NCBI GenBank assembly: GCA_030583925.1
Contig: CP129482.1
Coordinates: forward strand, 372,001 to 436,000
Reading direction: 5' to 3'
Origin: Anaerolineales bacterium
GTDB taxonomy: Bacteria > Chloroflexota > Anaerolineae > Anaerolineales > Villigracilaceae
DNA: 64,000 nucleotides
The notes below the pieces were generated by a model. It worked only from the letters and a program-made list of their open reading frames with translations, ran no database searches and was not told the DNA's origin. The first letter of the stretch is position 1. The number at the start of each line of letters is the position of its first letter. A program made the translations under genes and the position numbers. Positions 26,749-34,677 of this stretch are shown here, one piece after another.

Positions 26749-26771
26749 GCGCTGGCATTGCATGCCAGCGC
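26749..26771. repeat. Perfect 10-bp intergenic palindrome
   Basis: GCGCTGGCAT with ATGCCAGCGC around TGC. It has no T-run, so it is unlikely to be a terminator. It is possibly a protein-binding site or a repeat remnant. Confidence 0.5.
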
Positions 26772-26987
26772 AGTTGTAACGCTAAGGCTGCATGTTAGCA
26801 AAGAGCGCAGATTTCGAATACGCGAGTTTTCGAAACTTGCCGGAATTTACAAAAATAGGACCGTGGCAGCGCGTTGCTCTCACGACAGGCGAGTAGCGCA
26901 CAATCAACAATGTTTGGAGGCGCCCATGTCTTAACATAATTCTATTTTCCAAGTTCGCCTATCTATCAATAAACAAGGAGCCAAATC

Positions 26988-27692
26988 ATGATTAATTTGT
27001 CAATAAAAGCGATCGCGGGACTTGTTCTGCTCACAGCGGTCGTCTCATCCTGCGCTGGGTCGAATACGCAAGAAAGCGCTCCCGTCGCAGTCAATACTGT
27101 CGAGGCAAAACCGACGCAAGAAATACTGCCGACCGAGTCGAAAGAACCCGTGCGATTGGAAGGCAATGGCGAGGTGCCCTTCTATGCCCGTTTTGGTGAA
27201 AACGAAACGTTTTCCGATGGCGAATGGACGGTCATCATCTTCTATCGTCCTCCAGAGTGCATCCCAGCCGACTTCAACTTGAACCAGTTCTTCCATTTCC
27301 CGAACGAAGGCAATCCGGGCGCTTTTGCCTGTAGTCCGCCTACCATGACATCTATCGAATACTGGACGAACGGACCCGATACCGATCCAGCGCCGCTGAG
27401 CGCTGAGATGATGGGCCGTGGCGCTGTACCCGTCTGGTTTGTGGCTGAGGCTGATATGGTGCAAGCGATGGAGGATGGTGTGGTGACTATCCAAGAATTA
27501 ACCGCAGTTCCATCGCGGCTGGTAGGTGAAGCCGAAACGTACACAGAATTGCTTCATCCGAGTCAAACCAACGTAAAGGCGTTGATCCAGTTCAAAGCCG
27601 AAGGCACGCTGGAAGACGGCCGCTCCTTCACCGTTGACGTGAGTTATGGCGCTCCGGATGTAAACAACCATACCACGATTGAAATTCAGTAA
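26988..27692 (+). CDS. Lipoprotein of unknown function
   Basis: 234 aa. The signal peptide has lipobox VVSSC (Cys22) and is followed by a short Thr/Glu-rich linker. The mature domain (residues 60-234) is predicted to be mostly beta with some helix; PPECIPADFNLNQFFHFP and a second Cys (FACSPP) could form a disulfide. I do not recognise a family. AAGGAG stands 7 nt before the ATG. It sits between the SARP regulator and the DUF3298 lipoprotein and could be one of the regulator's targets. Confidence 0.75.
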   Translation: MINLSIKAIAGLVLLTAVVSSCAGSNTQESAPVAVNTVEAKPTQEILPTESKEPVRLEGNGEVPFYARFGENETFSDGEWTVIIFYRPPECIPADFNLNQFFHFPNEGNPGAFACSPPTMTSIEYWTNGPDTDPAPLSAEMMGRGAVPVWFVAEADMVQAMEDGVVTIQELTAVPSRLVGEAETYTELLHPSQTNVKALIQFKAEGTLEDGRSFTVDVSYGAPDVNNHTTIEIQ

Positions 27693-27931
27693 CCCGCTAT
27701 ACGCAGTTTCTTCTCCCGTCCTCTCTTCCGCTGGAGGATTGGACGGGGAAGGGGGAAATCGCCACAGCCTCAAACTCGCGCACAATGCTGATTGTGTCGG
27801 TTCAGTCCGTGCATCTCTAATGTACTGCACGCTACACAGTTGTCTGAAGTTTGAGCATGATATATCTCCGTCATCCTCATCAAGGATGCAAATGTGGAGG
27901 ATCCGTTCTCTGGGAGAATGAATTTAACCGA
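27693..27931. other. Spacer between convergent lipoprotein genes
   Basis: 239 bases. Nothing beyond weak inverted repeats was seen; there is no obvious terminator and no reading frame that looks real. Confidence 0.5.
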
Positions 27932-28717
27932 TCAGCGTAACACCACAACGAGCGGACCCTGCTGGTTGATGAGCGACTTCAATTCGCTGTAAGGAACCGT
28001 TACCGTTTGCGGACCTGCCGCGTACGGCGCGACTTGATACTCATCGAACGTGATAAGTAAGCCTTCGTTAGCGATGTTCCAATTGCGATAATTTTCAGAG
28101 GTCGGGTCCGCCCCTTGCTCGAACCCGCCGAAGAAGCCGATATCGCGCTTGCTCAGTTGCGCAATGCAGTAACTTGAAATTGTTTTCAGGTAGCCGCTGT
28201 CTTCGACAAATAAATCGTCTAGCGAAAGTTTGCGTCCTTGTTCCAGATCGTAGTTCATGGTCAAACTATAATGGAAAGGATGAGCCGCGCCGTCGGAGTA
28301 TCCGACGAAGTTGAATTTGAGCGACCAAATATCGCCGCGCTGATAGACAAGGGTATATCCCACGTCGAGGAAACTGCCTGAAGTAATTGGCGGGGATGAC
28401 ATGTGCGCGAGGATATTCTCGCGAAAATAGTTGACCTCACCCTGGATTACTTCGTTCATCCGTTCGTTGAACTTGATCACCCGCTCATCCTCACTGCCGG
28501 TCAGCCGCGGGGTTTGGACCGTGATGGTATAACGCGGCGACGAACCGTCCTCGCGGAACGTGATGTACGTTAGCGTGACTCGGCTGCTCAGCGGTGTCGG
28601 GTTGACGGGAACGGCGGTCGGCGTCGGCGTGGGAACTTGCGCGGCTGTCGAACATGCCGCAAGGATGCTGAACAGGGTAAGCCCTGTAACCAATAAATTG
28701 AACAATTTGACAAACAT
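27932..28717 (-). CDS. DUF3298 (RsiV-like) lipoprotein
   Basis: 261 aa. Signal peptide with lipobox ILAAC, a short T/P-rich stretch (TPTPTAVPVNPTP), then a domain that matches the DUF3298/RsiV C-terminal family: YTLVYQRGDIWSLKFNFVGYSDG, HPFHYSLTMNYDLEQGRKLSLDDLF and the final FDEYQVAPYAAGP. These strings are split for length. RsiV's domain binds lysozyme in Bacillus, but free-standing lipoprotein versions are common and unexplored. AAAGGAGG stands 6 nt before the ATG at 28717; a longer frame to 28867 runs into the helicase gene and is rejected. A decayed second copy of its end is at 23381. Confidence 0.85.
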   Translation of the reverse strand: MFVKLFNLLVTGLTLFSILAACSTAAQVPTPTPTAVPVNPTPLSSRVTLTYITFREDGSSPRYTITVQTPRLTGSEDERVIKFNERMNEVIQGEVNYFRENILAHMSSPPITSGSFLDVGYTLVYQRGDIWSLKFNFVGYSDGAAHPFHYSLTMNYDLEQGRKLSLDDLFVEDSGYLKTISSYCIAQLSKRDIGFFGGFEQGADPTSENYRNWNIANEGLLITFDEYQVAPYAAGPQTVTVPYSELKSLINQQGPLVVVLR

Positions 28718-28755
28718 GGCATCCTCCTTTTCCCCATTAACGATTGCCGTTCGTA

Positions 28756-31365
28756 CTAAGTTCCAACGACTAAACGCTTCAAGAGCGCAAGGGACTCCTG
28801 TTTGCCCCCGCCTCCGTTTTCGCCGCCGGGTCCAACGCACGAGGGACAGCCGTCCGCGCAAGGGCACGCGCTCACCAGTTCGAACGCGCGGGCGATAAGT
28901 TCGTCGTGCAGTTCGAATAATTTTTCGCTAAAGCCGATCCCCGCCGGGACCGAATCATAGATCGCCACCGTCGGTTGTCCGAAGGTTTGATTCTCCATCG
29001 GCTCGATGTGTCGTCCCAGGTCGCCCGAATCGCACATCAAAAACAGCGGCGCGAGGTTGCCCAAAATGTACGAGACCCCAGCCAATCCGCTTTTGATGCG
29101 CACGTTTTGCTCCACTTTATGATGACAAGACGGACACAGCGTGGTGAGATTTTCCAAACGATTCGCTTCCTCCCTCGAAGCGAACGCGCGGAATGGGATT
29201 TTGTGATGCACATCGTGTTGGCGACTCGCCCTGAGCGGAGACGAAGGGGACTCAACCACGCCGCATACCTGACAGGTGAACTGGTCGCGCCTGCGGACGC
29301 GTTCGCGAATCTTCGACCATTCCGGTCCGTAATCGTTGGGGTCGTTCGTCCACGCGCCCGCCTCGCGCAGACTCGCGACCGTTTCCTCCGATAGCGACAG
29401 CCAGTAGCCGGTGGTCTGCAACTCGGAGGGCGGCAAGTCCAACGGTTCTTCGCCGAGAGTTTCATGCGTGTACCAGCGCCGCTTGCGGAAGCCTTTGGTG
29501 TAATTGGTAATTTGTAATTCGCCCCAGCGTTTGTCGCCGCCGCACACAACGTCATGAGCGGATTCGGATAACAGTTCCACTTCGGTTTGTTGCAACGGCT
29601 CGGTGTAATAATCGCTTGCGACAGGTCTCAAACGCGCCACGCGTTCTTCGAGATCCAACTTCTCGACGAAATACTGTTGCGCTTCATGCAAATAAATCGC
29701 GCCCGGGTGCGCCATCCACGCCGCGCTTTCGCCGTCCACAATTCCGATCGTCTGCGGGCGATCGTCCAGCATGATCTGCAACACCACGCTCTGCGGCGAC
29801 GCGGAACGCAGTGAAATATTTGCCGCCGGGTATTGGTCTGCCATCCAAAAATATTTTTCGTTCGAGAAGTGCGCTTCGCGGTTTTCGACGAGAAAATTCA
29901 AATATTCTTCGATTGTTTCTGCTGAAATCGCGCCGAAGCCCTCGCCTTTTTTGAACGGCAATTCGAACATGGCGCAACGCAAATGTTCGAGCAGGATTAA
30001 CAAATGATCGGGGTTGACCAACGCCTGCTCCGGCGAACGCTCGAAGAAATATTCGGGATGATGCGCGAGGAATTGATCAATCGGATTCGCCGAGGCGACC
30101 ATCACGCTGACGGCGGATTCAAGCCCGCGTCCCGCGCGACCCGCTTGCTGTCGCGCCGAAGCGACGGAGCCTGGGTAGCCGACGAGTATCGCCGCGCCCA
30201 ATCCGCCGATGTCAATGCCGAGTTCGAGCGCGTTCGTGGCAACGACGGTTTTCACGCTCCCATCGCGCAGTCCCTTTTCGATTTCGCGGCGTTGGGCTGG
30301 CAGGTATCCACTGCGATAGCCGCGCACGAACGATCGAGGATTGGGAAGCGACTCGTACGGAATCAGCGGCGACTCGATGCTGGAGTCTGGAGTCATCTCG
30401 CCTTGTAAATAACTCAGGATGATCTCGACGCTTCTTCGGGAACGGGCAAACACTACGCTTTGAATGTTGCTGTTGACCAATTCTCTTGCCAGCCGCACGC
30501 TTTCAAGCAGGGACGATTTCCGCAAGCCGAGGGATTGATCCACGAGCGGAGGGTTGTAGATGATGAAGTGACGCGGTCCGCGCGCGGAGCCGTCGTCGTC
30601 GATCAGCGTCACGGGTTCTTCGATGAGTTTTTCGGCGAGTTCTTGCGGGTTGCCGATGGTGGCGGAGGCGAGGATGAATTGCGGCTTCGCGCCGTAGAAA
30701 TTTGCCACGCGCTTGAGCCTGCGAATCACATTAGCGACGTGCGAGCCGAAAACGCCGCGATAGGTGTGCGCCTCGTCAATGACCACGTATTTTAGATTCG
30801 AGAAAAATTCCAGCCAGTTGGTGTGATGCGGCAGGATGCCGGTGTGGAGCATATCGGGGTTGGTGAGGAGCAGGCGGGCAGTTTTGCGGATTGCGGCGCG
30901 TGAGGAGGAGGGCGTGTCGCCGTCGTAAATTGCAGGAGTTGGTGATTGTGTAATTGGTAATTGGTAATTGGAGAATTGCGATTGGAGACCAGAGACTAGA
31001 GATTGGAGATTGGAGAATTGATCTTGCGTGAGGGCTTTGGTGGGGAAGAGATAGAGCGCGCGGGCGTTTTCGTCTTGAAGGAGTTTGGCAAAGACGGGAA
31101 GGTTATAGGCAAGCGTTTTGCCTGAGGCGGTGCCGGTGGAGAGGATGATGTTTCGATTTCCTTGAGTCGCCGTCCACGCTTCGAGTTGATGCGCGTAGAG
31201 GGAGTGAATTCCACTGGCGATTAAGGCTTGGGAGAGTGGGGCAGGCAGACCGTCGGGGAAAGGAAGCGTGCGCGCGGGACGCGGCGGCAAAGTCCGCCAG
31301 GCGACGAGGTTGGGGGCGGTGTCCGCGTCGCGTTTCCAGAAATCCAAAAGCGCGTCAAGCGGCAT
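28756..31365 (-). CDS. MrfA-type DEAD/DEAH helicase with internal HNH domain and DUF1998
   Basis: 869 aa. Helicase core: Walker A STGTASGKT (residues 76-84), DEAH in VVIDEAHTYRG, LASATIGNP, then the second RecA domain with ATNALELGIDIGG and QQAGRAGRG. The C-terminus has the DUF1998 zinc cluster with CPCADGCPSC. This architecture matches MrfA (YprA), a 3'-5' helicase that repairs mitomycin-C-type damage. Between the two parts, residues 688-753 carry an HNH nuclease fold: FTCQVCG, HDVHHKIPF and LCPSCHHKVE. This is not part of usual MrfA. Two repeat-derived insertions are also present: SLVSGLQSQFSNYQLP near 120 and ESPSSPLRASRQ inside the HNH hairpin. The start at 31365 overlaps the upstream gene by 11 nt. 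Confidence 0.9.
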   Translation of the reverse strand: MPLDALLDFWKRDADTAPNLVAWRTLPPRPARTLPFPDGLPAPLSQALIASGIHSLYAHQLEAWTATQGNRNIILSTGTASGKTLAYNLPVFAKLLQDENARALYLFPTKALTQDQFSNLQSLVSGLQSQFSNYQLPITQSPTPAIYDGDTPSSSRAAIRKTARLLLTNPDMLHTGILPHHTNWLEFFSNLKYVVIDEAHTYRGVFGSHVANVIRRLKRVANFYGAKPQFILASATIGNPQELAEKLIEEPVTLIDDDGSARGPRHFIIYNPPLVDQSLGLRKSSLLESVRLARELVNSNIQSVVFARSRRSVEIILSYLQGEMTPDSSIESPLIPYESLPNPRSFVRGYRSGYLPAQRREIEKGLRDGSVKTVVATNALELGIDIGGLGAAILVGYPGSVASARQQAGRAGRGLESAVSVMVASANPIDQFLAHHPEYFFERSPEQALVNPDHLLILLEHLRCAMFELPFKKGEGFGAISAETIEEYLNFLVENREAHFSNEKYFWMADQYPAANISLRSASPQSVVLQIMLDDRPQTIGIVDGESAAWMAHPGAIYLHEAQQYFVEKLDLEERVARLRPVASDYYTEPLQQTEVELLSESAHDVVCGGDKRWGELQITNYTKGFRKRRWYTHETLGEEPLDLPPSELQTTGYWLSLSEETVASLREAGAWTNDPNDYGPEWSKIRERVRRRDQFTCQVCGVVESPSSPLRASRQHDVHHKIPFRAFASREEANRLENLTTLCPSCHHKVEQNVRIKSGLAGVSYILGNLAPLFLMCDSGDLGRHIEPMENQTFGQPTVAIYDSVPAGIGFSEKLFELHDELIARAFELVSACPCADGCPSCVGPGGENGGGGKQESLALLKRLVVGT

Positions 31366-32383
31366 TGTCTGAAGCCAATTCCGTTTGACGCGAATCGATG
31401 TGCAGGACGCGCAATGCCCACGCGCCGACGGCAAGCGGGAACCAAAATGTGACGCCGCGATACGCCAGCGTGACGATGACCGCCTGACTCCACGGCACGT
31501 TGAGGGAGGCGAGCGCGAGCGGCATCACGCCTTCGACGATGCCAACTCCCGCTGGAGTGGGCGAGACGATCGTAAATAAAAACGTGATCGAAAATCCGCC
31601 GATGATGGTGCCAGCGGAAAACGGCACGTGGAAGGCGAGGAAGATCGCGGTGAGTACGCACATCAAAAGAATTTTGTTCGCGAGCGCGAACAGAAGCGGG
31701 CGAATCAGGCTGCGCCAGCGATCCCGAATCGTACGCAGGTCGTCTGCCGTTTCGTGGGCGTAGTCGCGCATTTTCGCTTCGCTGAGGTAATCACGACGAA
31801 TGAAGGGGTGGGCGATGCGGTTGAGGAAACGCGCGATGTATACCAGCGCGCTGCTCAATTGCGCTTCCGATTTTGAGCCGAGGTAGAGCAGGAACACGAG
31901 GAGCGCGGCGATGCTCAACATGACGCCCGAGGCGATCAGTTCGGTAGTGTCGAGGTTGTTACGGCGGAAGAGGACGATCAGCCCCAAGGCGAGAACGCAA
32001 AGGAAGGTGACGTAATCGGTAAGAACGTACAATATGCTCGCTACGGTGACTTTACCGGTGGAATGACCGCTGCGGCGCGCGTCGCTGATGAAGACCGCCA
32101 CCGCGCCCATGCCGGCGCTGGGCATCACGGTGCCGACGAAACCGCCAGCGGCGAACAGGAGCCACATTTTCTTGAACGTTTCTTTCAAGCCGACGATGCG
32201 GTAGAGGGCGACGATCTTGGACCCCGCTACGATGAACCATCCGCATTGGATGAGGAGCGCGAGCAGGAGGAACCAAACATTGCCGCGCTGAAGCGTTTGG
32301 ACGATGCTTTCGATCTCGCCGAAACTCAAGTAGACGAACGCCACGCCGAGGAAGATGAAGAGAATGAAAAAGAATTTCCTCAT
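31355..32383 (-). CDS. UPF0104 / flippase-like integral membrane protein
   Basis: 342 aa with eight or more transmembrane segments. It belongs to the lysylphosphatidylglycerol synthase TM region/UPF0104 family: AAGGFVGTVMPSAGMGAVAVF (given as GGFVGTVMPSAGMG near residue 80), YVLTDYVTFL and TIVSPTPAGVGIVEG. Such proteins move lipids across the membrane; no catalytic C-terminal domain is present here, so it would be the flippase part only. The ATG at 32383 is chosen; the longer frame begins with MCIILR without support. The gene overlaps the helicase start by 11 nt, so the pair is coupled. Confidence 0.85.
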   Translation of the reverse strand: MRKFFFILFIFLGVAFVYLSFGEIESIVQTLQRGNVWFLLLALLIQCGWFIVAGSKIVALYRIVGLKETFKKMWLLFAAGGFVGTVMPSAGMGAVAVFISDARRSGHSTGKVTVASILYVLTDYVTFLCVLALGLIVLFRRNNLDTTELIASGVMLSIAALLVFLLYLGSKSEAQLSSALVYIARFLNRIAHPFIRRDYLSEAKMRDYAHETADDLRTIRDRWRSLIRPLLFALANKILLMCVLTAIFLAFHVPFSAGTIIGGFSITFLFTIVSPTPAGVGIVEGVMPLALASLNVPWSQAVIVTLAYRGVTFWFPLAVGAWALRVLHIDSRQTELASDNAA

Positions 32384-32406
32384 GCGAAGGATTATACACA
32401 AATAAA

Positions 32407-32437
32407 AACTTCGGAAGCCGTTGCGACTTCCGAAGTT
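32407..32437. repeat. Palindromic repeat, CTTCGGAAG family, copy 3
   Basis: AACTTCGGAAG (32407-32417) with CTTCCGAAGTT (32427-32437) around CCGTTGCGA, whose ends also pair. It stands after the YugP-type peptidase gene (minus) and before the flippase gene; an A-run on the plus strand gives the T-run for a minus-strand terminator. Confidence 0.85.
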
Positions 32438-32446
32438 GGTTGTGCG

Positions 32447-33172
32447 TTAGTCTCTGCGTCTGCCCATGCCGCTGACGAGCATCACGTAGTAAAGCAGTTG
32501 CATGACTGCGGTGATCAAACCGGCGACATACGTGAGCGCGGCCGCGTTCAACACTTGATTCACGCCGCGCATTTCTTCCTCAGTGTGGACAATGCCCGCT
32601 TCAGCCACCAGTCGTTTTGCGCGTGCCGACGCGTTCAACTCTACGGGGAGAGTGGCGAGCGCGAAGAGCGCGCCGCCCGCGAAGAAGATCACGCCCAGCC
32701 AGGCAACTTCGGTGATGCGAAGCAACAGCCCGGCGAGAATCAGAATCCAGCCGAGGTTCGAGCCGATGTTGACCATCGGGACGATCGCCGAGCGGAATCG
32801 AAGCGGGGCGTATCCTTCCGCGTCTTGCATCGCGTGACCCAATTCGTGCGCGGCGACCGCCACCGCCGCAACCGAAGGACTATTCGCAACGCTGGGCGAA
32901 AGATAGAGCGTTTTATCCTGCGGGTTGTAATGATCGGTGAGATTTCCGCCCACGCCCATCACGCGGACGTTGCGCAAGTCGGCGCTGCCCGCTTCGCCGA
33001 TATTGACGGAACGCGAGATAAGTTGCCGCGCCGCGTCGGCGCCGGTGAGTCCACTGCTGGCACGGATTTGGCTCCACTTGTTGTAGGCGTGCCTCACATA
33101 CCATGAGGTGATGCCCATCAAGACCATGGATGGCAAAGCGACACAGAGCAGATAGGTCGGGTCGAAAAACAT
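32447..33172 (-). CDS. Membrane zinc metallopeptidase, YugP family
   Basis: 241 aa. One N-terminal transmembrane segment, then AVAAHELGHAMQD with the zinc-binding HELGH motif near residue 108, followed by further membrane segments (ILILAGLLLRI, VIFFAGGALFALATLPVE) and a C-terminal helix. The NASARAKRLV segment supplies the third zinc ligand region of the family. The role is proteolysis at the membrane; substrates are unknown. AAAGGAG stands 6 nt before the ATG. A terminator hairpin follows the gene; a MITE-like repeat precedes it. Confidence 0.9.
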   Translation of the reverse strand: MFFDPTYLLCVALPSMVLMGITSWYVRHAYNKWSQIRASSGLTGADAARQLISRSVNIGEAGSADLRNVRVMGVGGNLTDHYNPQDKTLYLSPSVANSPSVAAVAVAAHELGHAMQDAEGYAPLRFRSAIVPMVNIGSNLGWILILAGLLLRITEVAWLGVIFFAGGALFALATLPVELNASARAKRLVAEAGIVHTEEEMRGVNQVLNAAALTYVAGLITAVMQLLYYVMLVSGMGRRRD

Positions 33173-33196
33173 GATGAACTCCTTTTATTTCTTCCC

Positions 33197-33263
33197 GTCA
33201 TTGCATCGTTTGCGCTTCGTCTTCGGACCATGTCCTCCGCTCCGCGCGATGGCTCGCAATGAC
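33197..33263. repeat. GTCATTGCGAG family palindromic element, diverged copy
   Basis: Ends GTCATTGC and GCAATGAC, 67 bp in total, with a GC-rich middle containing inverted segments. Related elements are at 44371-44457 and 51986-52104. Confidence 0.7.
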
Positions 33264-33269
33264 GATAGA

Positions 33270-34526
33270 CTACTTCTGCGAGATTAAATCCAACAACACT
33301 TCTACGGCTTTATCCAGTTGCGGGTCGCGGTTGTTGGCGAGGTCGTCTTCGGTCAACTCGACGATGACATCGGGAGTCAAGCCGACGCCGTCAATGGCGC
33401 GTTCTTTGGGGGTGAGCCATTTGGCGATCGTCACGCGCGCCGCGCCGTTCTCTCCGGAAAGGGGAATCCACCGTTGGACGGAGCCCTTGCCATAGGATTG
33501 TACACCGACGAGGGTGGCGCGTCCGTAATCTTGCAAGGCGCCCGCCAGGATTTCGGAAGCGGAGGCGGAGCCTTCGTTGACCAGCACCACAATGGGCAGG
33601 TCGGTGACGCGGCCATTGCCCAATGCCTTGTATTCGTCGCGTGTGCCGTCGCCATATTGCTCGTACAGGATCACGCCCTCGTCAATGAATTCGGACGCTA
33701 CTTCAACCGAAGTGTGCAAATATCCGCCGGGATCGTTACGCAGATCAATGATAACCCCGCTTGGGTTTTGCGCGAGGAGTTCATTGAGGACGGTATTGAG
33801 TTCGCTCGTGGTGTTATCGCCGAACTGGTTAATATCCACATAGGCGATGTTGTTATCGAGCATCTTGCCGGTGACGCTGGGGATGGTGACCTTCGCGCGC
33901 GTGATGGCAAACTCGCGCGGTTCTTCCTCGCCCTCGCGCTTGATGGTCAGGGTGACGGTTGTGCCTGCGGGACCGAGCACCTTTTGACGCGCCTCCTCAG
34001 GCGACGTGCCGGTCATATCCACGCCGTCAATGGCAATGATCTGGTCGCCGGGTTTCAATCCAGCCGCTTCAGCGGGCGAACCTTCAATGGGGCTGACGAT
34101 GGTGAGATATTCGCCGTCGGTGTCCACGTACGCGCCGATGCCTTCGTATTCGCCCGAAAGCGTTGAGGTCGCCGATTCATAAACGACCGGGTCCATGTAG
34201 TAGGTCTGTTTGTCGCCGATGGCGTCCATCATGCCGCGGATGGCGCCGCGCATCAGAGCCACGTCGTCAAGCGGACGGTCCACATAATTTTCATGGACGA
34301 TGTTCCACGCTTCCCAGAACGGCGCGAAGAGGGTTTGGTAATCTTCGGGCGTCGAAGCGCTCTGCTCGGGCGCGACCGTAGGAACGATGGGAACTAGATC
34401 CCGAATCAGGGGGAGTTGATTCGTGGACGGAACAAACGCGCCGACGAGAATCCCTGCGGAGAACACGCAGGCGAAGAGGACTACTCCTACGAGCAAACCA
34501 AGCGTAATTTTGACAGTTTTATTCAC
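33270..34526 (-). CDS. C-terminal processing peptidase (S41 family)
   Basis: 418 aa. One N-terminal membrane helix (ITLGLLVGVVLFACVF), a PDZ domain (residues about 110-190: YEGIGAYVDTDGEYLTIVSP, GLKPGDQIIAIDGVDM), then the S41 core with VIIDLRNDPGG, the catalytic Ser in EGSASASEILAG near 320 and Lys in GVQSYGKGSVQ. CtpA-type enzymes trim C-termini of envelope proteins. The GTG at 34526 is chosen because GGAGG lies 5 nt before it; ATG 34538 contains that site. A perfect hairpin at 34541-34573 precedes the ribosome site. Confidence 0.92.
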   Translation of the reverse strand: MNKTVKITLGLLVGVVLFACVFSAGILVGAFVPSTNQLPLIRDLVPIVPTVAPEQSASTPEDYQTLFAPFWEAWNIVHENYVDRPLDDVALMRGAIRGMMDAIGDKQTYYMDPVVYESATSTLSGEYEGIGAYVDTDGEYLTIVSPIEGSPAEAAGLKPGDQIIAIDGVDMTGTSPEEARQKVLGPAGTTVTLTIKREGEEEPREFAITRAKVTIPSVTGKMLDNNIAYVDINQFGDNTTSELNTVLNELLAQNPSGVIIDLRNDPGGYLHTSVEVASEFIDEGVILYEQYGDGTRDEYKALGNGRVTDLPIVVLVNEGSASASEILAGALQDYGRATLVGVQSYGKGSVQRWIPLSGENGAARVTIAKWLTPKERAIDGVGLTPDVIVELTEDDLANNRDPQLDKAVEVLLDLISQK

Positions 34527-34540
34527 AAAAGCCTCCATAT

Positions 34541-34573
34541 AGGCGACAGTCACCTGCGAGGTGACTGTCGCCT
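34541..34573. repeat. Perfect 15-bp hairpin in the ctp leader
   Basis: AGGCGACAGTCACCT with AGGTGACTGTCGCCT around GCG. It ends a few bases before the GGAGG of the peptidase gene. A relative, AGGTGACAGTCATCT, occurs at 52700. Confidence 0.88.
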
Positions 34574-34620
34574 GAAGATACTATGAGGTGATTAATGCTT
34601 GCTGAATTGGATAAGCGCGC

Positions 34621-34668
34621 TACGCAGTACGCAATACGCAATAGTTCGTATTTCGTACTGCGTATTGC
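34621..34668. repeat. ACGCAATACGC-type palindromic element
   Basis: GCAATACGCA (34631-34640) pairs with TGCGTATTGC (34659-34668), and GCAGTACG (34624-34631) with CGTACTGC (34655-34662), so two alternative stems overlap. It follows the HAD gene end closely and may serve as its terminator. Confidence 0.75.
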
Positions 34669-34677
34669 CTAGTTTGC

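Larger units (their letters stand above)
26579..26987. other. 409-bp spacer with hairpins, no gene seen
   Basis: It contains the SARP terminator (26604-26624) and a perfect 10-bp palindrome at 26749-26771 (GCGCTGGCAT with ATGCCAGCGC, loop TGC) lacking a T-run. The rest is low-complexity or unremarkable. No reading frame of interest or RNA motif was recognised. Confidence 0.6.

Noticed and set aside
26749..26771. Attachment site or integron-like site
   Set aside because: A perfect palindrome, but no integrase or direct repeat partner was found nearby.
28756..31365. DUF1998 helicase as part of a DISARM-like defence island
   Set aside because: No methyltransferase, DrmA/C or other defence gene is adjacent; neighbours are a flippase-like gene and a lipoprotein.
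34541..34668. Possible CRISPR because of closely spaced repeats
   Set aside because: The hairpins are single palindromes of different families, without regular spacers or cas genes.
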